Assembly: GCA_023418995.1 (NCBI GenBank) | Contig: JAEZYP010000033.1 | Span: forward strand, 1 to 21,787 | Origin: Bacillota bacterium | GTDB taxonomy: Bacteria; Bacillota; Clostridia; Oscillospirales; Acutalibacteraceae | Length of the DNA: 21,787 nucleotides | Reading direction: 5' to 3' | Program-made: the position numbers and the translations under genes | The notes under the pieces: model-generated | Seen by the model: only the letters and a program-made list of their open reading frames with translations | The model's database searches: none | What the model was told of the DNA's origin: nothing | Shown here: positions 7,645 to 14,350 of the stretch, in pieces | Position numbering within the stretch: position 1 is the first letter of the stretch | How the letters are laid out: each line of letters begins with the position of its first letter

Positions 7645-7673
7645 ATTATATATCACCAATGATATATTGTCAA
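7645..7673 (-). promoter_or_regulatory. consensus sigma-A promoter for the PadR operon
   Basis: On the minus strand -35 TTGACA (7673-7668), a 17-nt spacer and -10 TATAAT (7650-7645). Both boxes match the consensus fully, so the unrepressed operon should be strongly expressed. Confidence 0.85.
7648..7667. promoter_or_regulatory. probable PadR operator inside the promoter
   Basis: ATATATCA-CCAA-TGATATAT has perfect 8-bp arms. It fills the spacer and overlaps the -10, so a bound dimer would block RNA polymerase. The adjacent PadR is the obvious candidate ligand. Confidence 0.65.
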
Positions 7674-7746
7674 TACTTATCGTATAGTGAAAGTGAGTTT
7701 GGCGAGAAAGCATATCTGCAAAATATTTATAAGCTAAATCATTGCA

Positions 7747-7782
7747 CAAAAATAAGCAGCCCGGAGAAATTCTCCGGACTGC
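7747..7782 (-). terminator. terminator after the surface-protein gene
   Basis: GCAG-C-CCGGAGAA (7756-7768) pairs with TTCTCCGG-A-CTGC (7770-7782). The stem has one mismatch. On the minus strand it is followed by TTATTTTTG. Confidence 0.75.
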
Positions 7783-7846
7783 CGTAGCGCAAATACAACG
7801 AATATTAATTGGGACAATACAAAAGGGTTCGCTTAATTCTTAAGCC

Positions 7847-10636
7847 TTAGCCGACTGTAGCAACGAAAATTTTCGCTCCGTTAACATAAACACCGGCAGC
7901 CACACCTTTCGCGCCAACAGAAGTGATTTTGTAGAAATAGTCGTTTCCATTGCGGGAAACGAGGGCTAGATTAAACACGCCGGATGTACCCAAACCAACC
8001 GCCGGGGCTGTGGCAGAATTGATTTTAAAGGTATAAGCACCCTTAACGGAAGTGTTTACAGTTGTGTCGCTGGTGAAAGCAAATGCTTTAACCGTAGCAA
8101 CGAAGATCTTTCTGTTATTGAGGTAAACACCAGTGGATTTTCCAGCATCTCCAGTAGCGGTAAGCTTGTAGAAATAGTCGTTACCGTTCTTGGAAATGAG
8201 TGTTATTGTGAACACACCACCGGTTCCGGCTGTTACTGTAGGAGCAGATGCAGAGGTAACCTTCATAACGTAGCTGGCACCCTTTGCAACAGAGAGAGCC
8301 GCGTTGGTATCGGAAACAGCCTGGGGTACCGCAACAGCGGTAACATCCTTGGTTACTGTATCATAGTCGCTGTCGTCATAGCCTTCAGCGTCAACAAGCT
8401 TCGCGGTCAAGGTGCCCTTGTTTTCAGATGCAAAGCTGGCATCAACATTAATAACTTCTACTGTTGCGGTGCCGTTTGCATTGGAAGTGAATTTAAAGTT
8501 GTTTTCATTGCCGTCAAATTCCCATGCAATCTTATCTCCGGAAGGAATGGAGGTTCCAGTCGGGTAAGCAACCGCCGTAAAGGTCTGGGCATACTGAGAA
8601 CCCTTTGCGATTTCCGTGCTGCCGCCTGTAATAACAAGACCGGCAAAATTGACCGTAGAGATTTTAAAGGTATCCGTGCTGCTTCCCTCAGACTTGGAAA
8701 GAGTGAAGCCGAAGGTTTCAAAATCATCTGCTTCAACAGCATCAGAATCCGCCTTGAATGCAGTGTCACCGACTTTAAAGTCATTTGTGATCTTCAGAAT
8801 CGGATTGCCGGAAACACCTTCAATGATGTACAGCTTACCGGCAAGAACCTTCAACGAGCCCGAGCCGCTTATATATTCCGCTGTAATATCACTGTCGAAA
8901 GAAACCTTGCTGCCGTCTGCGATGTCAACCGTTTCAACCTTAGCGGAGCCGGTGAAAATAACATCATCGTCTTCGTCTGTTGTCTCGATCGTAGCCTTGG
9001 AAGCATTAACAGGGGAAGTTAACTTACCCTGGAAATCATCAAAGGAGAGTACGGTATTGTCGCGATAATCAAAATCAATCTTGCCAGAGGTAACGTTGTT
9101 GCCCTTTAGGATTAATTTTGCGCTGTCGCTCTTCGCTTTGAAGGATTTGAAAGAAACCTTGGAGCTGCTGGAATCAACGGTAGTATCCGCGCTGCAAGTA
9201 ATCGCGCCGACAGAAGTGGTGACTTCGTCATCATTACCGTTAACATCAATGTTTGATCCGGATTTAATGTCGCCTGTTGTGCCGCTGTTTACGACTACCG
9301 CTCCGGATGCATCAATGTTACCTACCGATCCGCCGTCCACCTTTACGGTTCCGCCGTTATCGGTTGTAATGTTGCCAACTTTTGCATTGTCAACAGTCAC
9401 ATTGCCGGAATCAAGATCAATTGCAGATACACTGCCTGCCTTGACATCAATTGAACCCAGATTACCGGTAATTTTGCCTACGGAGGAAGACTTATCATCA
9501 ACCGTAACGACACCGGAACCAACCGCAAAGTTGATATCATAGCCGGTTACGTCGATGCGTGTTGTATTCTGGGAACTGTTGGAGCCATTGAACAGATATG
9601 TATTCTTATCCTTACCAATATTCAAGAACTGCTTCGCAAGTACTTTATTGGCTACCTTAGCTTTTGCAGTTACTTTATCCTTTGAAACATTCTGTGCAAG
9701 AGCGGCATTCATATCTGTACCGGAAGATGTATGAGAAGCTGTAAAGGAGATATTCCCCACTTTAACATCCTTGGTTACATAAGCCGCGATTTTACCAACC
9801 TGCGAACCATCTTTAACAAGCTTAAGCTTGTCGATGTTGCCGGATGCGCCAAGCGTAAAGCCAGCCGCATTCTTCACTGCCGAAGTATCGCTGCTGAGCG
9901 CGACGCTCTGATAAACATAGGAAGCCGCTGCATCAGCTGCCGAAGGCACCGCGTAGTAAACACCGATTTCATGCTTATCAACAACGTCGGCAATCCCGTC
10001 AACAGTAGCGATGCTGTCAGATTTTTGTGCAAAATCATCAATCGCCTTGATTGACTTACCTACACGATTCGCTGCTGTAAAGGCGCCGGTAATATCGGAA
10101 GTCGAATAAGCTTTACCGACAATTACCGTACCGTAATCCAATACATTAACGGTAACGTTTGCTCTTGCCTTAACAACAACTTCATCACCGTCATCGTTTG
10201 TATAGGTACCTTTGTAAAGAACGGAAAGAACTTCGCTGCCGTCTGCCGTTCCGCTCTTTAGGGTCAGCCAGGTATCTTTTTCTTCATCAATGGAGTTGCC
10301 CTCATCTGTACCCCATTTTAACAGCTTGTCTCCGGAAACATGGGAAACATCAAGGATACCTTTTACGGATACATCCTGATGATCTGTCGTATCCATTGTT
10401 ACACCTGTTTTTGACTGCGTATTAATCCATGCTGTTAAATCAACACGAGTTTGATTAACCTGAGAATCTTTTGTGCCGCCGTTAACCATGTACAGAACCT
10501 TCGCGTCGTCTTCCTTCAGATCGACGGAACCGCTGACGGTCTTTGTAGCCGCAAAAGCGAAGTTTGTCGAAAAGCTTGTTGCTACGAGTGCCAAAGAAAG
10601 CACCAGAGAAACAACTCTTCCTGTAGTTTTTCTCAT
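7847..10636 (-). CDS. large secreted beta-rich surface protein (S-layer-like or adhesin-like)
   Basis: A protein of 929 residues. A Sec signal peptide (basic MRKTTGR, hydrophobic 8-21) ends near AFA-A at 29/30. The mature part is rich in Thr, Ser, Val, Asp and Gly and has a single Cys (481), as is usual for S-layer proteins. Segments 48-69 and 347-367 share a Y-[ML]-x-NG...TR-[VI]-D-[LV]-T pattern. Residues 385-470 run as about five 17-18-residue units beginning VGxI or similar, suggesting a short beta-helix. The C-terminus is two 79-residue tandem repeats. No LPXTG motif, SLH domain or CWB2 repeat is visible, so how it is anchored is unknown; the C-terminal repeats are candidates. The start has AAGGAGG 9 nt upstream. 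It is monocistronic. Confidence 0.75.
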   Translation of the reverse strand: MRKTTGRVVSLVLSLALVATSFSTNFAFAATKTVSGSVDLKEDDAKVLYMVNGGTKDSQVNQTRVDLTAWINTQSKTGVTMDTTDHQDVSVKGILDVSHVSGDKLLKWGTDEGNSIDEEKDTWLTLKSGTADGSEVLSVLYKGTYTNDDGDEVVVKARANVTVNVLDYGTVIVGKAYSTSDITGAFTAANRVGKSIKAIDDFAQKSDSIATVDGIADVVDKHEIGVYYAVPSAADAAASYVYQSVALSSDTSAVKNAAGFTLGASGNIDKLKLVKDGSQVGKIAAYVTKDVKVGNISFTASHTSSGTDMNAALAQNVSKDKVTAKAKVANKVLAKQFLNIGKDKNTYLFNGSNSSQNTTRIDVTGYDINFAVGSGVVTVDDKSSSVGKITGNLGSIDVKAGSVSAIDLDSGNVTVDNAKVGNITTDNGGTVKVDGGSVGNIDASGAVVVNSGTTGDIKSGSNIDVNGNDDEVTTSVGAITCSADTTVDSSSSKVSFKSFKAKSDSAKLILKGNNVTSGKIDFDYRDNTVLSFDDFQGKLTSPVNASKATIETTDEDDDVIFTGSAKVETVDIADGSKVSFDSDITAEYISGSGSLKVLAGKLYIIEGVSGNPILKITNDFKVGDTAFKADSDAVEADDFETFGFTLSKSEGSSTDTFKISTVNFAGLVITGGSTEIAKGSQYAQTFTAVAYPTGTSIPSGDKIAWEFDGNENNFKFTSNANGTATVEVINVDASFASENKGTLTAKLVDAEGYDDSDYDTVTKDVTAVAVPQAVSDTNAALSVAKGASYVMKVTSASAPTVTAGTGGVFTITLISKNGNDYFYKLTATGDAGKSTGVYLNNRKIFVATVKAFAFTSDTTVNTSVKGAYTFKINSATAPAVGLGTSGVFNLALVSRNGNDYFYKITSVGAKGVAAGVYVNGAKIFVATVG
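7850..8323 (-). repeat. two 237-bp tandem coding repeats
   Basis: Residues 772-850 and 851-929 of the surface protein are two units of exactly 79 residues. Shared blocks include NGNDYFYK, GVY-[LV]-N and KIFVATV. The DNA copies are clearly related but diverged, so the duplication is not recent. I do not recognise the domain. Confidence 0.8.
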
Positions 10637-11012
10637 CCTAATTGTCCTCCTTAATTAAAGTGAGCACAAGTGAAATGACTATTTCTTTGATTTTTCCCTT
10701 TTATCCGCAAAATGGTCGTTTTATGTATTTGATACGTGCTATGAGAATTTCAAACATCCTTGCCGTAGTGAAACCGCGATATAAAATAAGCCGCGTTCAA
10801 CCACAAATGGCAAACATCGTCTAATTCTGCTATCAAACAAACTCCCATCCCGATAAAAGTTCCAAGCAATGTTTTCTTGCGTTTTATTGACCGACACATC
10901 AACCCTACTGTTTCGCTGCCGGCTGTACCAGTTTTTGCTTCAATTAGCCGCCAAGTTCCATTACTACAAATTTTTATCAAAAAAAATCTTCAAAAAATTC
11001 CACCTCGTGCTG
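10637..11012 (-). other. long 5' leader of the surface-protein mRNA
   Basis: About 375 nt separate the predicted transcription start (near 11012) from the ATG at 10636. Weak stems are visible, such as CGGCT/AGCCG around 10929 and 10905 and a CGCG-flanked stem near 10775-10795. I match none to a riboswitch class. A 76-codon frame (10750-10980) lies in it but has a TTG start and no placed ribosome site. Long stable leaders are known on S-layer mRNAs, which fits. The rest of the gap up to 11327 holds the promoter, a direct repeat and the splB terminator. Confidence 0.45.
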
Positions 11013-11018
11013 TGCAAT

Positions 11019-11048
11019 AGTATACCTAATTTCTGTATGTATTGTCAA
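11019..11048 (-). promoter_or_regulatory. sigma-A promoter for the surface-protein gene
   Basis: On the minus strand -35 TTGACA (11048-11043), an 18-nt spacer and -10 TATACT (11024-11019). Confidence 0.7.
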
Positions 11049-11059
11049 TTATATACTAG

Positions 11060-11093
11060 AATTACCATAAATTACTATACAAAATTACCATAA
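11060..11093. repeat. 11-bp direct repeat upstream of the surface-protein promoter
   Basis: AATTACCATAA occurs at 11060-11070 and 11083-11093, 23 bp start to start, just upstream of the -35. Two helical turns of spacing suggests either a pair of activator sites or an UP-element. Confidence 0.4.
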
Positions 11094-11263
11094 TACGGAA
11101 ATTTATTTGCGAATTTTATTAAAGCTTTCGCCTTCTTACAATATTAAACAATCTGGGGCAAAGGATAACCCAGTAATAGAAAATTGAACAATACCAATTT
11201 TTAGTCAAAAAACATTGTTGCTTTTTTCTCCGCCCCGCCAGTGCAGCTCCAGCAATGCTCTTG

Positions 11264-11302
11264 CCTAAAAAACAGTCGGCTTTTACCGACTGTTTTTTTA
11301 GG
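11264..11302 (-). terminator. terminator after splB (bidirectional shape)
   Basis: CCTAAAAAACAGTCGG (11264-11279) pairs with CCGACTGTTTTTTTAGG (11286-11302) with a single bulged base and a 6-nt loop. A T-run is present inside the arm on both strands. Confidence 0.8.
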
Positions 11303-11327
11303 CCGTTGAGGAAGCTCATCTGACATT

Positions 11328-12323
11328 TTAAACCACATAGAGAATTTTTGAAGGTCCGAAACGCGTTTCTATTTCTTTTCTCAAAAAACCCTCTGCTTCG
11401 GCGCGCAGCGGCGTCTGATAGCAATACTTGCCTCGACCCCTTCCCGTCATTTGCTCTCTGTGGTACAGCTCGACCGCGTTGGGAAATGCATCCCGGTTGA
11501 TGGCTCTCTGGACAAAGCTATAGGTCATGAAGATCACTTCAATCACCATCTGGTCCCGAACAGCCTCAGACAAACGCTGTTCCAGAACGTCAAGCAGCTC
11601 GAGGTATAACGCTTTCCAGTTTTCCAGAAGGATAACCGGGGCTATGAGCAAGCCTACGCGGTAGCCTGCCTCTCCCAGCTTATTGATCGCTTCGATTCTT
11701 TTTTCCAGCGGAGAGGTTCCAAACTCCACTCTGCTGATAATGTCCTGCGGGTTTACGCTCATACGGACAATCACTCTGCCCTTATGATTCAGTGTAAGCA
11801 AAGGGTCAACCTGCTCAAATTTTGTGGGGAATGTAATGAATCCTTTTTCATGCCTTGCAAAATTCTCAATCGTCCACGGAAGATTACCGGTTATGGTATT
11901 CTCCAGGATCAAGTCGCTGTTGCTACCGATTTCGAAGGTCAGGTCACGGTCAGCCTTTGCGGCGGTTTTCACCAGCTTCTGCATCATTTCCTCCCGGTTT
12001 ACGAAAAGGCGCAGGTAGGAGCATTTATTGTAGTTGCAGACCAGGTAGCAGTACATGCACATCGCCGTACAGCCGGAGGAGGTATAGGGAACCAGAAAAT
12101 CGGATACCTTATGGTTCGGGACATAATGGTGTGTTTTGCGTACACCGACAATTAAAAGCCGCTTCAATTTCGGGAAGCTGCTGTTCGGGCTGGCCTGAAG
12201 CTCCGGGATCCGGTTATGGCTCTCGATTGGAATCCAGGGCACATCCGGGTATTGTGCCCGCAGCTGTTCCCCTAAGGGATAATTCAAAACACTCGTTTCA
12301 TAAAAAACCTGCTCCGGGAACAA
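11328..12323 (-). CDS. splB: spore photoproduct lyase (radical SAM)
   Basis: An enzyme of 331 residues that repairs the spore-specific thymine dimer during germination by a radical SAM reaction. The cluster motif is Cys85-x3-Cys89-x2-Cys92, within SSGCTAMCMYCY. Tyr91 and Tyr93 flank Cys92 as in Bacillus subtilis SPL (Tyr96, Tyr98). The family stretch YLRLFVN follows. By my alignment the residue at the B. subtilis Cys141 hydrogen-donor position is Ser134 (in FEIGSNSD), while two extra cysteines, 96 and 101, lie just after the cluster. The start is TTG, fixed by GGGAGGAG 8 nt upstream; no ATG fits. It is monocistronic with a candidate sigma-G promoter, as expected for expression in the forespore. 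Confidence 0.92.
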   Translation of the reverse strand: MFPEQVFYETSVLNYPLGEQLRAQYPDVPWIPIESHNRIPELQASPNSSFPKLKRLLIVGVRKTHHYVPNHKVSDFLVPYTSSGCTAMCMYCYLVCNYNKCSYLRLFVNREEMMQKLVKTAAKADRDLTFEIGSNSDLILENTITGNLPWTIENFARHEKGFITFPTKFEQVDPLLTLNHKGRVIVRMSVNPQDIISRVEFGTSPLEKRIEAINKLGEAGYRVGLLIAPVILLENWKALYLELLDVLEQRLSEAVRDQMVIEVIFMTYSFVQRAINRDAFPNAVELYHREQMTGRGRGKYCYQTPLRAEAEGFLRKEIETRFGPSKILYVV

Positions 12324-12356
12324 ATTACCGTCTCCTCCCGCCTAATAATAGAATAA

Positions 12357-12386
12357 TAGTATGCTGCCGGTTTATTGCAATTATAC
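12357..12386 (-). promoter_or_regulatory. candidate sigma-G (forespore) promoter of splB
   Basis: On the minus strand GTATA (12386-12382), an 18-nt spacer and CATACTA (12363-12357) fit the sigma-G pattern GHATR and CATnnTA. The leader would be about 27 nt. An overlapping sigma-A reading (TTGCAA, 16 nt, TATTAT) is also possible, so the call rests partly on splB being sigma-G dependent in B. subtilis. Confidence 0.55.
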
Positions 12387-12409
12387 CGCTGTAAGCCTCT
12401 GCACACAGT

Positions 12410-12440
12410 AAAAAGGCCATGCAAAACGCATGGCCTTTTT
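12410..12440 (-). terminator. terminator of the marR-ABC operon
   Basis: AAAAAGGCCATGC (12410-12422), loop AAAAC, GCATGGCCTTTTT (12428-12440): a perfect 13-bp stem with T-runs on both strands, just past the last ABC gene. Confidence 0.92.
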
Positions 12441-12454
12441 AAAATAAAATGATA

Positions 12455-14350
12455 TTATGCTCCAAGCTCTGCCTGTTCGAACTGGCTGTTGTATAGGTTC
12501 GCATAAAATCCGTTCTTCTGAATCAGCTCTTCGTGGTTCCCCATCTCCACAATATCGCCGTCGCTCATGACGAGAATCATGTCCGCGTCGCGGATGGTAG
12601 ACAGGCGGTGCGCGATGACGAAGCTGGTGCGTCCCTTCATGAGATTCTCCATTGCCTTCTGAATGAGGATTTCTGTCCGGGTATCGACACTGCTGGTTGC
12701 TTCATCGAGAATCAGAATCTGCGGGTCGGCAAGAATCGCGCGCGCAATGGTCAGGAGCTGTTTTTGTCCCTGAGAGATATTGCTCGCTTCCTCATTCAAT
12801 ATCATGTTGTAGCCATCCGGCAGAGTTCGCACAAAATGGTGTACCTGCGCCGCTTTTGCCGCCGCGACTACCTCTTCGTCGGTCGCGTTCAGCTTGCCGT
12901 AGCGGATATTATCCTTTATGCTCGCGTTGTACAGCCAGGTATCCTGCAGAACCATCCCAAACAGGGAACGTAAATCATTTCGCGCGAAATCGCGGATGTC
13001 GTAGCCGTCTACTAATATCGCACCGTCAGTCACGTCGTAGAAGCGCATCAGCAGCTTCACAATCGTGGTTTTTCCGGCTCCGGTAGGCCCTACAATGGCA
13101 ACTCGCTGCCCCGGCTGAATGCTTGCATTAAAATTCTTGATAATGGTTTTATCCGGTTGGTAGCCGAAGTGAACGTGGGCAAACTGAACGCTGCCTTCCA
13201 CATGAACGTTCAGCTCAGTATCCGGCTGATCCGATGTATTGACGCGAATGGGAGCTTTGCTTTCCGGAATTTCCTCCGGCTGCTCCAAAAATTCAAACAC
13301 ACGCTCCGCCGCTGCCGCGGTCTGCTGCAAAATGTTAGAGATATTCGCCACCTGCGTAATCGGCTGAGTAAACTGGCGGACATACTGGATAAACGCCTGG
13401 ATATCGCCGACAGACAGTCTTCCGTTTGCCGCCAGGTAACCGCCGAGAATACTGATGAGCACGTAGCCGAGATTGCTGATAAAGTTCATCATCGGCATCA
13501 TCAGACCGGATAGAAACTGGCTTTTCCAGGCGGAGGAATAAAGCTTTGCGTTGAACCGGTCAAAGGTTTTATTGGATTCTTCCTCCCCGTTAAATGCCTT
13601 AACCACAACGTGGCTTGAGTACATTTCCTCAATATGACCGTTGACATGCCCCAAATATTCCTGCTGCGATTTGAAGTGCTTCTGCGACTTTTTTACAATC
13701 AGCATGATTACTCCGCCGGAAAGAGGCACAATACACAGAGCTACAAAGGTCATCTGCCAGCTGATGGTAAACATCATGATGATAATACCTACCAAGGTAG
13801 TAACGGAGGTGATAATCTGAATCAGGCTCTGGTTTAAGCTCTGGCTGATTGCATCCACGTCGTTCGTGATGTGGGACAGCACCTCGCCGTTGGTAGTCGT
13901 ATCGTAATACTGAAAGGGAAGCCGCTGGATTTTCGCGGCGATATCCCGGCGGAGCTGATAGGTGACCTTCATGGAAACACCAGTCATAATATAGCCCTGA
14001 ACCCAGGAAAACATAACGCTGACAAGATAAAGCCCGGTCAGCCATAGGATCGTCGTACCGATAGCTGTAAAATCAATGCCCTCTCCCGTTCCGGAAATCT
14101 GCCCCATCACCCCCGCGAAAAGTGTGTTGGTAGCCTGCCCGAGAATTTTCGGACCGACGATACTGAACACCGTAGAAATGACCGCAAAAATGATAACGAC
14201 AGTAATTGATATCTTAAAAGAGCCTAAATACTGCAATAATTTACGGGAGGTTCCTTTAAAATCCTTTGCTTTTTCACCCGGCATCATCGCCCCCGGCCCA
14301 TGACCCATAGGTCCGCGCCTGCGCATGGGTGCCTCTTGTTTTTCACTCAT
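12455..14350 (-). CDS. heterodimeric ABC exporter, catalytic-site subunit
   Basis: A half-transporter of 631 residues with the membrane domain (about 45-345) before the nucleotide-binding domain (about 385-625). Walker A is GPTGAGKT (421-428), Walker B ILILDE with catalytic Glu550, and the switch His is 581. The signature reads ISQGQ (525-529) in place of LSGGQ. In heterodimeric exporters (LmrCD, BmrCD, TM287/288) the degenerate signature belongs to the subunit that has the intact Glu and His, which is what is seen here. The first 30 residues are Met-, Gly-, Pro- and Arg-rich and cytoplasmic. The ATG has AAAGGAGG upstream and overlaps the partner's stop by 4 bp. Likely role: drug, peptide or lipid export. 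Confidence 0.92.
   Translation of the reverse strand: MSEKQEAPMRRRGPMGHGPGAMMPGEKAKDFKGTSRKLLQYLGSFKISITVVIIFAVISTVFSIVGPKILGQATNTLFAGVMGQISGTGEGIDFTAIGTTILWLTGLYLVSVMFSWVQGYIMTGVSMKVTYQLRRDIAAKIQRLPFQYYDTTTNGEVLSHITNDVDAISQSLNQSLIQIITSVTTLVGIIIMMFTISWQMTFVALCIVPLSGGVIMLIVKKSQKHFKSQQEYLGHVNGHIEEMYSSHVVVKAFNGEEESNKTFDRFNAKLYSSAWKSQFLSGLMMPMMNFISNLGYVLISILGGYLAANGRLSVGDIQAFIQYVRQFTQPITQVANISNILQQTAAAAERVFEFLEQPEEIPESKAPIRVNTSDQPDTELNVHVEGSVQFAHVHFGYQPDKTIIKNFNASIQPGQRVAIVGPTGAGKTTIVKLLMRFYDVTDGAILVDGYDIRDFARNDLRSLFGMVLQDTWLYNASIKDNIRYGKLNATDEEVVAAAKAAQVHHFVRTLPDGYNMILNEEASNISQGQKQLLTIARAILADPQILILDEATSSVDTRTEILIQKAMENLMKGRTSFVIAHRLSTIRDADMILVMSDGDIVEMGNHEELIQKNGFYANLYNSQFEQAELGA

Noticed and set aside
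8616..9542. Long plus-strand frames of 150 and 153 codons inside the surface-protein gene
   Set aside because: Shadows of the repetitive, biased coding sequence on the minus strand; no ribosome sites or domains.
10750..10980. 76-codon frame in the leader of the surface-protein gene
   Set aside because: TTG start, no ribosome site at a proper distance, no family resemblance, and it lies within a predicted 5' UTR.
10800..11012. Possible cyclic-di-GMP riboswitch in the surface-protein leader
   Set aside because: An ACGCAA string is present, but the conserved tetraloop-receptor and paired elements of the class I or II switches are not.
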